64,000 nucleotides of DNA, taken from the NCBI GenBank assembly GCA_050329415.1, contig JBHJOS010000011.1, forward strand, positions 1 through 64,000. Reading direction: 5' to 3'. Positions 7,986 through 18,169 of this stretch are shown here, piece by piece. A model generated the notes under the pieces. The model ran no database searches, had not been told where the DNA came from, and saw only the letters and a list, made by a program, of their open reading frames with translations. Each line of letters begins with the position of its first letter. The first letter of the stretch is position 1. The position numbers were made by a program, and so were the translations under genes. This stretch comes from JANNOG01 sp050329415. GTDB lineage: Bacteria > Actinomycetota > Actinomycetes > Actinomycetales > JBBAYJ01.

Positions 7986-9731
7986 TCACAGGCCGAGGTC
8001 CGACTCGAACGCAGCCTCTTCGAGGCGGGCCTTGACCGTCGTGAGGAACCGCGCGGCGTCCGCGCCGTCGACGATCCGGTGGTCGTAGCTGAGCGCGAGG
8101 TAGACCATGGACCGGACCGCGATGCCGTCGGCACCGTCGGCCTCGACGACGACGGGCCGCTTGACGACGGCGCCGGTCCCGAGGATGGCGGACTCCGGCT
8201 GGTTGATGATCGGAGTGTCGAGCAGGGCACCCCGGCTGCCCGTGTTCGTCAGCGTGAACGTGCTGCCGCTCAGCTCGTCGGGTCCCACCTGGCGGTCCCG
8301 GGTACGCGCAGCGAGGTCGGCGATCCGCTTCGCGAGGCCCGGCAGGCTGAGGTCCCCGGCGTTCCGGATCACCGGGACCATCAGGCCGCGGTCGGTGTCG
8401 ACGGCGATGCCGAGGTTCTCCGCGTCGTGGTAGGTGATCGACTCGCCGTCGGTGCTCGCGTTGACGACCGGGTGGGCCTTCAGGGCCTCGACCGCCGCCC
8501 GGGCGAAGAACGGCAGGAACGACAGCTTGACGCCCTCGCGGGCCTCGAAGCCCGCCTTCGCGCGCTGCCGCAGCCGGGCGATCCGGGTGACGTCGACCTC
8601 GACCACGGTCGTGAGCTGGGCCGAGGAGTGCAGTGACTCCATCATCCGTCGGGAGATCGTGCGGCGGATCCGGCTCATCGGCTCGGTCCGGCCGCGCAGG
8701 GGGGACGGTGCCGCGGTTGCGGCCGGTTCCTCTGCCGTCGCCGCGACGGACCTGGCCCGCTCCGCCGCCGCGACCACGTCCTGGCGACGGATGCGCCCGC
8801 CGACGCCGGTGCCCTCGACGGAAGCGAGCGCGACCCCGAGCTCGCCGGCCAGCTTGCGGACGATGGGCGTCACGTAACCGCCCGCGCCGGGCTCCCCGGC
8901 CGGGGCCGGGGACTCAGCCGCCGCGGACCGCAGGTGGGGGACGTCGGCGGGGCGCGGCGGGGGGGGCGTGACGGCGACCGGCGGGGGTGTCGCCTGCGGC
9001 GGCGGTCCGGAAGGCGCGACCGAGGCCGGCTCGGGTGCCGGCCGCGGCGTCGGTGGGGGCGTCTGACGGGTGGCGGCTGGCGGCGCATCGCCCACTCCGG
9101 GTCCGCCGACCCGGGCCAGCACCGACCCCACCGCGACCGTCTGGTCCTCGGCGGCGAGAATCTCGGTGACGACGCCGGCGACCGGGGACGGGATCTCGGT
9201 GTCGACCTTGTCGGTCGACACTTCGAGGAGGGGCTGGTCGACCGCGATGCCCTCACCGACCTGCACCAGCCAGCGCGTGATCGTGCCCTCGGTGACCGAC
9301 TCCCCGAGTGCGGGCAGGGTGATGTCCGTGACGGGGCCGCCGGAGCCGGGGGACCCCCCCGTGACGGGGACGGCCTCCGCAGGCGCGGGGGGCGCGGGGG
9401 CCGCCGCCGGCGCGGCGGCGGGGAGGTGCTGAGCGGGGGGCTGCTGAGCGGGAGGAGCCGACGCTGCGGCGGACTCCTCGCTCGCGGTGCCCGGGCCGTC
9501 GCCGATCACGGCGAGGTCACCGCCGACCGCGACGGTCTCGTCCTCCCCGACGAGGATCTGCTGCACGGTCCCGGAGACCGGGGAGGGGATCTCGGTGTCG
9601 ACCTTGTCGGTCGACACCTCGACGAGCGGCTCGTCCACCTCGACGAGGTCGCCGACCTGCTTCAGCCAGCGGGTGATCGTGCCCTCGGTCACGCTCTCGC
9701 CCAGCTGCGGCATCTGGACCTGGTGCGCCAT
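7986..9731 (-). CDS. sucB: 2-oxoglutarate/2-oxoacid dehydrogenase E2, dihydrolipoamide acyltransferase
   Basis: E2 carries acyl groups on swinging lipoyl arms and transfers them to CoA. The 581-residue protein has two lipoyl domains (about 1-78 and 137-212), each with the lipoylation site STDKVDTE (K43 in the first), Pro/Ala-rich linkers, a peripheral subunit-binding domain ([12 protein letters not shown]...GVGGRI) and a C-terminal catalytic core with SYDHRIVDG (catalytic His). Actinobacterial SucB/DlaT proteins often have this two- or three-lipoyl layout. It lies 40 bp downstream of lpd on the same strand, its E3 partner. Whether it serves 2-oxoglutarate or pyruvate dehydrogenase cannot be decided from sequence. 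Confidence 0.94.
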   Translation of the reverse strand: MAHQVQMPQLGESVTEGTITRWLKQVGDLVEVDEPLVEVSTDKVDTEIPSPVSGTVQQILVGEDETVAVGGDLAVIGDGPGTASEESAAASAPPAQQPPAQHLPAAAPAAAPAPPAPAEAVPVTGGSPGSGGPVTDITLPALGESVTEGTITRWLVQVGEGIAVDQPLLEVSTDKVDTEIPSPVAGVVTEILAAEDQTVAVGSVLARVGGPGVGDAPPAATRQTPPPTPRPAPEPASVAPSGPPPQATPPPVAVTPPPPRPADVPHLRSAAAESPAPAGEPGAGGYVTPIVRKLAGELGVALASVEGTGVGGRIRRQDVVAAAERARSVAATAEEPAATAAPSPLRGRTEPMSRIRRTISRRMMESLHSSAQLTTVVEVDVTRIARLRQRAKAGFEAREGVKLSFLPFFARAAVEALKAHPVVNASTDGESITYHDAENLGIAVDTDRGLMVPVIRNAGDLSLPGLAKRIADLAARTRDRQVGPDELSGSTFTLTNTGSRGALLDTPIINQPESAILGTGAVVKRPVVVEADGADGIAVRSMVYLALSYDHRIVDGADAARFLTTVKARLEEAAFESDLGL

Positions 9732-9771
9732 GCCTCGTCTCCTCGTCCGTCGCGCTCGCCCGTGCGGGTGG

Positions 9772-11178
9772 TCAGTCGTGGATGTGCAGCGGCTTGCCCG
9801 CGAGCGCCAGGTGCGCCTCGCCCATGGCCTCGTTCTGGGTCGGGTGGGCGTGCACCAGGGCGGCGACGTCCTCCGGGAACGCCTCCCAGTTGACGATGAG
9901 CTGTGCCTCGCCGACCTGCTCGCCCATCCGGGCGCCGATCGCGTGGACGCCCACCACCGGGCCGTCCTTCTCGCGGACGAGCTTCACGAAGCCCTGGGTG
10001 TCGAGGATCCGGCTCTTGCCGTTGGCGCCGAGGGTGAACTCCACCGACTCGACGCGGTCCTCGCCGAACCGCTGCCTGGCCTGGGCCTCGGTGAGCCCGA
10101 CACTGGCCACCTCGGGCTCGGAATAGGTCACCCGCGGGATCCCGGTCTCGAGGATCGGGGCCGGGCGCAGGCCCGCGATCTCCTCGGCCACGAAGATCCC
10201 GTGCTGGAAGCCCCGGTGCGCGAGCTGAAGGCCCGGGACGATGTCGCCCACCGCGAAGACCCCGGGCACGTTGGTCCGCAGTCGCTCGTCGGTCGGGACG
10301 AACCCGCGGTCCATCCGGACCCCGGCCTCGTCGTAGCCGAGTCCGTCCGTCACGGGGCCCCGGCCCACGGCCACGAGCAGGAGGTCGGCCCGCAGCATCT
10401 CGCCGCCCTCGAGCGTGACGGTGACGCTCTCGTCGTCCTGGGTCGCGCCGGCGAACCGGACTCCCGTGCGCGCCTTGATGCCCCGGCGGCGGTAGGCGCG
10501 CTCGAAGGCCGCCGACACGGCCTCGTCCTCGCCCGCGACCAGGCGGGGGAGGGCCTCGATGATCGTGACCTCGGCTCCGAAGGACCGCCAGACGCTGGCG
10601 AACTCGACCCCGATGACGCCACCGCCCAGCACGATCACCGAGCGCGGCACGACGTCCAGCTGCAGCGCCTCCAGGCTGGTGACGATCCGCCCCCCGATGT
10701 CGAGGCCGGGCAGGGAACGGGCGTAGGAGCCGGAGGCCAGGACCACGTGGCGGCCCCGCAGCCGGCGCTCGCCGACGACGACGGTCGAGGCGTCGGCCAG
10801 CCGGCCCTCACCCTCGACGACGTCGATGCCACGCGACTTCACCAGGCCGGTGAGCCCCTTGTACATCTTCTGGACGATGCCGTCCTTGTACTTGTTCACC
10901 CCGGCCATGTCGATGCCGTCGAACGTGGCCTGGACGCCGACCTTGGACGCATGCCGCGCCTCGTCGGCGACCTCGGCCGCGTGCAGCAGGGCCTTGGTGG
11001 GGATGCAGCCGCGGTGCAGGCAGGTGCCACCGACGAGGTCACGCTCGACCAGGGCGACCCGCATCCCGAGCAGGGCCGCCCGCAGGGCCGCTGCGTAGCC
11101 GCCGCTGCCGCCGCCGAGGACGACGACGTCGTAGTCGCCGTCGGTCCGGTCGCTGCCGTCTGCTGCTGGTGTGGTCAC
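9772..11178 (-). CDS. lpdA: Dihydrolipoyl dehydrogenase (E3)
   Basis: E3 reoxidises dihydrolipoyl arms with NAD+ in 2-oxoacid dehydrogenase complexes. The 468-residue flavoprotein shows the FAD motif [15 protein letters not shown], the redox-active disulfide motif [15 protein letters not shown], the NAD-binding [29 protein letters not shown] and the C-terminal dimer active-site motif HAHPTQNEA (catalytic His-Glu). A short N-terminal extension ([15 protein letters not shown]) precedes the fold. It heads the lpd-sucB pair, 135 bp downstream of pepA, room enough for its own promoter. Confidence 0.96.
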   Translation of the reverse strand: MTTPAADGSDRTDGDYDVVVLGGGSGGYAAALRAALLGMRVALVERDLVGGTCLHRGCIPTKALLHAAEVADEARHASKVGVQATFDGIDMAGVNKYKDGIVQKMYKGLTGLVKSRGIDVVEGEGRLADASTVVVGERRLRGRHVVLASGSYARSLPGLDIGGRIVTSLEALQLDVVPRSVIVLGGGVIGVEFASVWRSFGAEVTIIEALPRLVAGEDEAVSAAFERAYRRRGIKARTGVRFAGATQDDESVTVTLEGGEMLRADLLLVAVGRGPVTDGLGYDEAGVRMDRGFVPTDERLRTNVPGVFAVGDIVPGLQLAHRGFQHGIFVAEEIAGLRPAPILETGIPRVTYSEPEVASVGLTEAQARQRFGEDRVESVEFTLGANGKSRILDTQGFVKLVREKDGPVVGVHAIGARMGEQVGEAQLIVNWEAFPEDVAALVHAHPTQNEAMGEAHLALAGKPLHIHD

Positions 11179-11313
11179 GTGCCCGCGCTCCTTCGACGTC
11201 CACAGGTACCGGGCCGCACGCGAGTGCGACCGCCGGTGGGAGCCCTAGTCAACCACCGTGGTCCGGCTGACCGCGGCAGCGGGGGAGTCCCGGGTCGTCG
11301 CACCGGCCGCGAC

Positions 11314-12960
<1,647 letters not shown>

Positions 12961-12971
12961 GGGGCTGGAGC

Positions 12972-14186
12972 CTACGGTGCGTCGTCGGCCCATGCCCGGT
13001 CGGCCGACGGGGAGGCCAGCACGGCCGCCGCGGCCCGGACCGCCGTCACGGCGAGCAGGGCACCCAGGCCCCCGCCCTCGGCGGTCGTCGCGACGCGCGC
13101 GACCCCGATCTCGTCCCACACCTGCCGGGTGAGGGGCTCGGCCTCGGCGTCGACCCCGAGCCACCAGTGGCGCGCGGTGGGGGCGACGCGCTGGGCGAGG
13201 AGGGCGGCGGCCGCCGCCACCGGTCCGTCGACGACGACGCCGACCCGGCGCGCCGCGGCCTCGACCAGGAGTCCGACGAGCACGGCGGCGTCCACCGAGC
13301 CGAGGTGTTCCAGGTGGTCGGCGGCGGGTGAGGAGGGTCCCACCCCGGCCGTGCGGGCCCGGCGCAGCCCGTCCCGCAGGGCCGCCGTCTTGCGCATCCA
13401 GGCGAGGTCGTCGATGCCGCTGCCCCGGGTGACGACCGCCGTCGCGGGCAGCCCGAGGGCGGATCCCACCAGTGCCGCCGCGACGGTGGTTCCCCCGACT
13501 CCCAGGGTTGACACGCCGACGACCCGGTGGTCCTCGGCCAGCTCCGCCAGCAGGTCCCGGCCCCGGTCCACGGCGTCGTCGAGGGCGTTGGCGTCCAGTG
13601 CCGGACCGGCGTCGAAGGGCCGGGAGAGCGGTCCCTGCGGACCGGCGACGTCGACCGGGACCACTCGGACGGGGACTCCGGCTGCCGTCGCGGCGCCGGC
13701 CAGCGCCCCGCCGTCGGCGGTGAGGCCGCCGGCCGCCACGGCGGTCCACCCCAGCGGCAGCGCGGACACGCCGCGGACCGCGACCCCGTGATCGGCCGCC
13801 AGCACGACCACGACGGCGGGATCGGGCGCCGGCCCGGGGCTGGCGCCGCTCACTCCGGCCCACCAGACGGCGAGATCGGCGTGCCCGCCGAGGTGCCCGG
13901 CGGGCAGGAGGAGCGTGCCGAGCCGGCGGCGGGCGTCGTACTCGGCGGAACGACTGGGGACCCGCACCTGGCGAGAGCGGTCCCGGAGGCCGGCGACGCC
14001 TGTCGGTCCGGCGACGCTTCCGGGCCCCGGTTCGCCCGGTGCCTCGGGCTCATCGGGCACGTCGGGCACCTCCGGCCTGTCCGGCCTGTCCGGCGTGTCC
14101 GGCCTGTCCGGCACCTCCGGCACCTCCGGCACGTCGGGCACCTCTGGCCGGCCGGCCGGGTCGACGGCTGCCTGCGACTCGCTCAC
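12972..14186 (-). CDS. Divergent CobT paralog with Pro/Asp repeat N-terminus; catalytic Glu apparently missing
   Basis: The 404-residue protein aligns with CobT over its C-terminal 300 residues: DLAVWWAGVSG, LAADHGVAVRG, VSTLGVGGTTVAAALVG and GSGIDDLAWMRK match cobT at 854-1975. Where cobT has RLGEGTGALLAL this copy has AEGGGLGALLAV, so in a by-eye alignment the catalytic Glu becomes Gly, and GHRSPEP is replaced by an unrelated segment. The first 70 residues are an acidic Pro-Asp/Glu-Val repeat encoded by a 9-bp minisatellite. The GTG at 14186 has GAGG upstream. It may be a regulatory or partner subunit, or use another substrate; function is not established. It sits 11 bp upstream of pepA. 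Confidence 0.82.
   Translation of the reverse strand: MSESQAAVDPAGRPEVPDVPEVPEVPDRPDTPDRPDRPEVPDVPDEPEAPGEPGPGSVAGPTGVAGLRDRSRQVRVPSRSAEYDARRRLGTLLLPAGHLGGHADLAVWWAGVSGASPGPAPDPAVVVVLAADHGVAVRGVSALPLGWTAVAAGGLTADGGALAGAATAAGVPVRVVPVDVAGPQGPLSRPFDAGPALDANALDDAVDRGRDLLAELAEDHRVVGVSTLGVGGTTVAAALVGSALGLPATAVVTRGSGIDDLAWMRKTAALRDGLRRARTAGVGPSSPAADHLEHLGSVDAAVLVGLLVEAAARRVGVVVDGPVAAAAALLAQRVAPTARHWWLGVDAEAEPLTRQVWDEIGVARVATTAEGGGLGALLAVTAVRAAAAVLASPSADRAWADDAP
14055..14144. repeat. 9-bp minisatellite, ten units, inside the cobT paralog
   Basis: Ten contiguous 9-bp units run from 14055 to 14144. On the plus strand they are variants of CGGCCTGTC, CGGCACCTC and GGGCACGTC. On the coding (minus) strand they encode Pro-Asp/Glu-Val/Arg triplets. 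Because the unit is a multiple of three, copy-number change would keep the frame. Confidence 0.9.
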
Positions 14187-14210
14187 GGCCTCATTGTCCC
14201 GACCCGGCGG

Positions 14211-14216
14211 TACTGT
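14211..14216 (+). promoter_or_regulatory. -10-like hexamer TACTGT for a leaderless gene
   Basis: TACTGT ends 7 bp before the GTG at 14224, with no ribosome binding site between. This is the spacing of an actinobacterial leaderless promoter, shared by several genes in the window. Confidence 0.5.
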
Positions 14217-14223
14217 CGGCACC

Positions 14224-14562
14224 GTGACCGCTTCGGGTGGCGACGTTGCCGGTGGTGGGTCCGCTGGCGCTGCGCCGCCCGTCCGGGCCGAGGGGTTGCC
14301 GGATGCGCCGGGACCGGTTCCCGGATGGGTCGAGGCCGTTCCGGCGACGCCCACCTGGTCGTGGCGCTACGGCGACGCCGAGGGGCGCCCGGTGGCCACA
14401 TCCGCCGAACCCTCGCCTGTCTTCCCGTCGCAGGCCGACGCCGAGTCGTGGGTGGGGGAGTTCTGGCGGGGCCTCGTCGAAGCCGGCATCGACACCGTGA
14501 CCCTGGTGGCGGACGCTCGCGTGGTCTACGGGCCGATGAGCCTGCACCCGGTCGCCGAGTGA
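14224..14562 (+). CDS. Conserved actinobacterial hypothetical protein
   Basis: A 112-residue protein with an Ala/Gly/Pro-rich N-terminus and a compact C-terminal part containing SWRYGD, SQADAESWVGEFW and DTVTLVADARVVYGPMSLHP. I recognise this as a small protein type seen in actinobacteria but know no function. No signal peptide or membrane helix is visible. It is divergent from the cobT paralog (37 bp apart). The GTG start is supported by a -10-like hexamer 7 bp upstream; the upstream part of the open frame is antisense to the minisatellite. Confidence 0.65.
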   Translation: MTASGGDVAGGGSAGAAPPVRAEGLPDAPGPVPGWVEAVPATPTWSWRYGDAEGRPVATSAEPSPVFPSQADAESWVGEFWRGLVEAGIDTVTLVADARVVYGPMSLHPVAE

Positions 14563-14596
14563 GGACCGGACCCGCGCCGTCCGGGTGGCGGCCGGG

Positions 14597-15169
14597 TCAG
14601 CGAGGCTTCTGGCCGTGCTTCACCTGCGGGTAGGGACGACGCATCCGGCGCATCTGAAGTGCCCGGGCCACGGCGTAGGTGCCCAGCCCGCGCTCGGCCG
14701 CGGCCCGGTCGCCGAATCGTTCGCGGACGCTGGCCTTCGCCCGGCGGAAGACCAGGAACGAGTCGAGCAGCACCACTCCGAGGATCGTGTACATCCCGAC
14801 GGCCGAGATCGTGATGGTGATCGGGTACGGCAGCACCCCGAGCAGGAGCACAACGAGTGCCGCGGGAAGGAAGTACTCCCCGGCGTTGCGACGCCCGTCG
14901 ACGAGATCGCGGATGTAGCGGCGGGCCTCGCCCCGGTCCCGGATCGGGAGGAAGCGCTGGTCCTCGGTGCGGTAGGCCTCCTGGGTGCGGGCCCAGGTCT
15001 CTCGCCGCTCCTCCTTGGCGCGCGTCCCCGACTTCGCGCGGCCGACCAGAGGTCGCCGACTCGCGGCCTCCGCCTGGGACCGCTTCGGTGTCGGCCGACC
15101 CTTCCCTGCTCCCGGGGCGCCCTCGGCGGCCGGCGGTTCCGCCTCGGGCTCCGCGCTGCGCCGTGCCAT
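14597..15169 (-). CDS. DUF3043 family membrane protein
   Basis: A 190-residue protein. The N-terminal 60 residues are charged and disordered-looking (Glu/Pro/Lys/Arg rich, with KGRPTPKRSQAEA typical of the family), followed by RRYIRDLVDGRRNAGEYFLP, two adjacent membrane helices (about 100-145) and a basic C-terminus. This pattern is the DUF3043 family of actinobacteria, whose role is unknown. It converges with the small hypothetical gene at 14224 (34 bp gap). Its upstream region holds a repeat pair (15226-15291). Confidence 0.85.
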   Translation of the reverse strand: MARRSAEPEAEPPAAEGAPGAGKGRPTPKRSQAEAASRRPLVGRAKSGTRAKEERRETWARTQEAYRTEDQRFLPIRDRGEARRYIRDLVDGRRNAGEYFLPAALVVLLLGVLPYPITITISAVGMYTILGVVLLDSFLVFRRAKASVRERFGDRAAAERGLGTYAVARALQMRRMRRPYPQVKHGQKPR

Positions 15170-15225
15170 GGCAGCGAGACTAGCCGCTCCCCGGCCGGAC
15201 CCGGGTGCTACCCGGGCTACCCCCG

Positions 15226-15291
15226 CGAATGTGCACGTTCACCGGACCAACGCCACCCCGCCACCCCTCGAAAGTGCACGGTCACCGGTCC
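15226..15291. repeat. Intergenic motif pair, 43-bp spacing (copy A)
   Basis: Two direct copies of a 23-nt motif, CGAATGTGCACGTTCACCGG and three further bases at 15226 and a 20/23 match at 15269. It is the same family as the pairs at 22563-22620 and 32120-32169. It lies between divergent genes. Confidence 0.75.
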
Positions 15292-15326
15292 GATCCGGTG
15301 CCGGGCGGACGTGGCACAGTAATTGC

Positions 15327-16499
15327 GTGCGCGTTCTGGTGGCTCCGGACTGCTTCACCGGCACCCTGAGCGCGGGCGAGGCGGCGGCGGCCATGGCCGA
15401 GGGCTGGCGGCGCACCGCACCCGGCGACCGGGTGCGCGAGCTGCCGCTGTCGGACGGCGGTCCGGGCTTCGTGGACGCCCTGCAGTCCGCCCTCGGGGGC
15501 GAGCGCGTCCCGGTCGTGGTCGAGGACCCCCGGGGCCGGCCCGCCCCTGCCGAGGTGCTGCTCGTGCCGTCGGCCGCACCCGGGGCCCCGCTCACGGCCT
15601 ACGTCGAGTCGGCCCAGGCGTGCGGGTCCCACCACCTCGCCGGCGACGGCCCGTCGGCCGGTGCCCTCGACCCGGCGGCCCTGTCGACGGTGGGGGTCGC
15701 CCGCCTCGTGGCGGCGGGCGTCGCCGCCGGTGCCGGCCGGGTGGTGGTCGGGCTCGGCGGCTCCGCCACGACGGACGGCGGGGCGGGGCTGCTGGCGGGG
15801 CTCGGCGCGCAGCCGGCCGACGAGCTGCGTCGTGGCCTTCCCGTGGCACCGGTGGACCTGGACCTGCGCCCGGCCCGTGCGGCGCTCGCCGGGGTGGACC
15901 TCGTGGTGGCCAGCGACGTGGACGCGCCGCTGCTCGGTCCCCAGGGAGCGGTCCTGGGCTTCGGCCCGCAGAAGGGCGTGCCGCGGGCGGACCTGGCGGG
16001 TCTGGAGGCGCGGATGTCGGCGTGGGCCGAGTCGGTGGAGGCGGCCCGGGTGAGCGGCGCCGCCGGCCGTCCGGGCGCCCCTTGTCACCGAGCGCCCGGC
16101 GCGGGCGCGGTGGGCGGGCTGGGCCTGGCGCTGCTTGCGCTGGGCGCCGCGCGGGTGCCCGGTGCCCAGGAGGTCGCCGACGCCGTCGGGCTGGCCGAGG
16201 CCGCCCGGTCCAGCGACCTCGTGGTCACGGGGGAGGGTGCCTTCGACTGGCAGAGCCTGCGCGGGAAGGTCGTCACCGCCGTGGCCCGGGCGGCCCAGGC
16301 GGCGGCTGTTCCCGTCGTCGTGGTGGCCGGGCAGGTTCTCGTCGGCCGGCGCGAGCTGAGCTCGGCGGGCGTGGACGCGGCCTACGCCGTCGCCGAGGAC
16401 CCGAGCCAGGTGAGCGCTGCCTTGGCGGACCCCCGGGGCACCCTGGCCGCCCGCGTGGCCCGGGTGGCCGCGACGTGGTCGCGGCCACCAGTCGCCTGA
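15327..16499 (+). CDS. glxK: Glycerate kinase
   Basis: The 390-residue protein belongs to the GlxK/GarK glycerate kinase family, which phosphorylates D-glycerate. It shows the N-terminal VAPDCFTGTLSAGEAA motif (usually APDSFKGTLSA), PLSDGGPGFVDAL, the GLGGSATTDGGAGLLAGLG glycine-rich motif, the acidic ASDVDAPLLGP segment and VVTGEGAFDWQSLRGK. Length is normal for the family. The GTG at 15327 coincides with the start of the first strand (VRVLVAPD). It stands alone between a DUF3043 gene and erpA; no glyoxylate genes are nearby. Confidence 0.9.
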   Translation: MRVLVAPDCFTGTLSAGEAAAAMAEGWRRTAPGDRVRELPLSDGGPGFVDALQSALGGERVPVVVEDPRGRPAPAEVLLVPSAAPGAPLTAYVESAQACGSHHLAGDGPSAGALDPAALSTVGVARLVAAGVAAGAGRVVVGLGGSATTDGGAGLLAGLGAQPADELRRGLPVAPVDLDLRPARAALAGVDLVVASDVDAPLLGPQGAVLGFGPQKGVPRADLAGLEARMSAWAESVEAARVSGAAGRPGAPCHRAPGAGAVGGLGLALLALGAARVPGAQEVADAVGLAEAARSSDLVVTGEGAFDWQSLRGKVVTAVARAAQAAAVPVVVVAGQVLVGRRELSSAGVDAAYAVAEDPSQVSAALADPRGTLAARVARVAATWSRPPVA

Positions 16500-16654
16500 G
16501 CCCCGCGCGGTGATCCGCCCTCGACCGCCGACGTACCCTGGTGGCGGTGGTCCCCGCGGACCCGGAACACTCACCGTGCCGTCGCCGTTGTCCGGGCGAG
16601 GCCGGTGACCGGGCCCGACCGCCGGGCACCGGACGACAGCGACTGGGAGGCACG

Positions 16655-17032
16655 ATGACCGAGACGGCGACGCCCACCACCGACGTCCCTGCCGGCGAGG
16701 CTCCGGCACACAGTGTCACCCTGACGCCGGTGGCTGCCGAGAAGGTGGCCACGCTGCTGGCGCAGGAGGGGCGCGACGACCTGCGGCTGCGGCTGCAGGT
16801 GCAGCCCGGGGGGTGCTCGGGGCTCGTCTATCAGCTGTACTTCGACGACCGCACCATCGACGGGGACATCGTCCGCGAGTTCGACGGTGTCGAGCTGGTG
16901 ATCGACCGGATGAGCACCCCGTACCTCGACGGTGCCAGCATCGATTTTGCCGACACCATCGAGAAGCAGGGCTTCAGCATCGACAACCCCAACGCGCAGG
17001 GATCGTGCGCCTGCGGCGACTCGTTCCACTGA
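16655..17032 (+). CDS. erpA: Iron-sulfur cluster insertion protein ErpA (HesB/IscA family)
   Basis: ErpA is an A-type carrier delivering Fe-S clusters to target enzymes. The 125-residue protein has the three conserved cysteines: one in PGGCSG and two in GSCACGDSF near the C-terminus. The ATG at 16655 is preceded by GGGAGG (16645-16650), fixing the start despite an open frame reaching back to 16541. A -10-like TACCCT at 16534-16539 would give a leader of about 110 nt. A 19-bp hairpin begins within the stop codon, so termination is tightly coupled to the gene end. Confidence 0.95.
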   Translation: MTETATPTTDVPAGEAPAHSVTLTPVAAEKVATLLAQEGRDDLRLRLQVQPGGCSGLVYQLYFDDRTIDGDIVREFDGVELVIDRMSTPYLDGASIDFADTIEKQGFSIDNPNAQGSCACGDSFH

Positions 17033-17078
17033 GTCGTCACCCGGGGCCGGAGCTTGCCGCGGCCCCGGGTGACGACTC
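17031..17078 (+). terminator. Perfect 19-bp hairpin overlapping the erpA stop codon
   Basis: Arms 17031-17049 and 17060-17078 are perfectly complementary, with a 10-nt loop. There is no T-tract, as is common in high-GC actinobacteria. The left arm starts at the second base of the erpA TGA. Confidence 0.8.
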
Positions 17079-17090
17079 GGTCGCGGGGCG

Positions 17091-17239
17091 CACGCCAGGG
17101 CGGGTGACCCGGTCGGCCGTCACACCGCCCCTGGCGTGGCGTCGCATTTGGTCGCTACGTGACTCCCGTGAGTGACCGGTCACGGAGTCGGCGAGTGAGC
17201 TTCTCCCAATCGGCTGGACCCGCGCCCCTGGCGGGTCCA
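17091..17239. other. Three further hairpins between erpA and aat
   Basis: H2: 17091-17108 with 17119-17138, 18 pairs with two single-base bulges. H3: 17161-17171 with 17180-17189, 11 positions with one bulged C on the left arm. H4: 17215-17223 with 17231-17239, 9 perfect pairs and a 7-nt loop. Together with the terminator they make four stems in 209 bp; H4 ends 11 bp before the aat start. No open frame of interest is seen here. Confidence 0.7.
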
Positions 17240-17250
17240 CTCTCGATGGC

Positions 17251-18012
17251 GTGAGTCGCCGGGACCGTAGCCTCCGCCTCCGCTCCGCCCTGGCCCTGCG
17301 GGTGCACCGGGCGCCGGCGGGGGAGGACCTGGTCGCCACCGGCGGTCGGCTCGACCGGTCGCACCTCGTCGCGGGCTACGTGGCGGGCGCCTTCCCGATG
17401 GGCCTCGGCCCCGGCGGGACGGGAGCTCTCGGATGGTTCTCCCCGGACCCGCGCGGCGTCCTGCGACCGGGCCGGGTGCACGAGAGTCGGTCGCTGCGCC
17501 GGGACAGCCGTGACTTCGAGGTCACGGTGGACGCGGATTTCGACGCCGTTCTCGACGGCTGTGCCGACCCGGCGCGTCCCGGCCGTTGGATCACGGCCGG
17601 ATACCGGCGGGCCTATCGGGATCTGTTCGACGTCGGCCTCGCCCACTCGGTCGAGGTCTGGCGGGCGGGCAGGCTCGCCGGCGGGCTGTTCGGCGTCGCG
17701 GTGGGCGGTCTCTTCGCCGCCGAGTCCAAGTTCCACGCGGTCCCGGGGGCCAGCAAGGCGGCGGTGGTCGCGCTCGGGCGCCTGTGCGCCGAGGACGGCG
17801 ACGAGCGCCGAGTGATCGATGTCCAGTGGCGCACCGAGCATCTGGCCTCCCTGGGCGTGGAGGAGTTGTCGCGGGCTCGGTACCTGCGGATGCTCGCGGC
17901 CGCGATGAGCGCTCCGCTGCCGCAGGCGTTCGCGGTGGCCGCAGCCCGGCGAGTCGCGCCCGGTCCACTCGACCCGGAACTGGAGTTCCTGCTGGACGCC
18001 GCTCTCGTCTGA
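17251..18012 (+). CDS. aat: Leucyl/phenylalanyl-tRNA--protein transferase
   Basis: Aat adds Leu or Phe from aminoacyl-tRNA to proteins with N-terminal Arg/Lys, marking them for ClpS/ClpAP-type degradation. The 253-residue protein has the family core: AGAFPMG, ALGWFSPDPRGVL, RWITAGYRRAYRDLFDVGLAHSVE split over residues 110-135, the GGLFAAESKFH motif and DVQWRTEHLASLG. The GTG start at 17251 gives a roughly 45-residue N-terminal lead before the core, typical of the family. The upstream region is unusually structured (four hairpins). Confidence 0.93.
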   Translation: MSRRDRSLRLRSALALRVHRAPAGEDLVATGGRLDRSHLVAGYVAGAFPMGLGPGGTGALGWFSPDPRGVLRPGRVHESRSLRRDSRDFEVTVDADFDAVLDGCADPARPGRWITAGYRRAYRDLFDVGLAHSVEVWRAGRLAGGLFGVAVGGLFAAESKFHAVPGASKAAVVALGRLCAEDGDERRVIDVQWRTEHLASLGVEELSRARYLRMLAAAMSAPLPQAFAVAAARRVAPGPLDPELEFLLDAALV

Positions 18013-18169
18013 ACGTCGCCGGGGGGACGGCTCACGGCCCGCGCCGGGGTTCGCCGACACACCGGGGGGTCCCGCCGGGGCATCCGGCCGGGACGCTATC
18101 GTCCGTGTAGAAAACCGCGGCGCGGTCGGTCGGCGACCGGCGCTGGACGTCACTGACCGGAAGGTGCGC

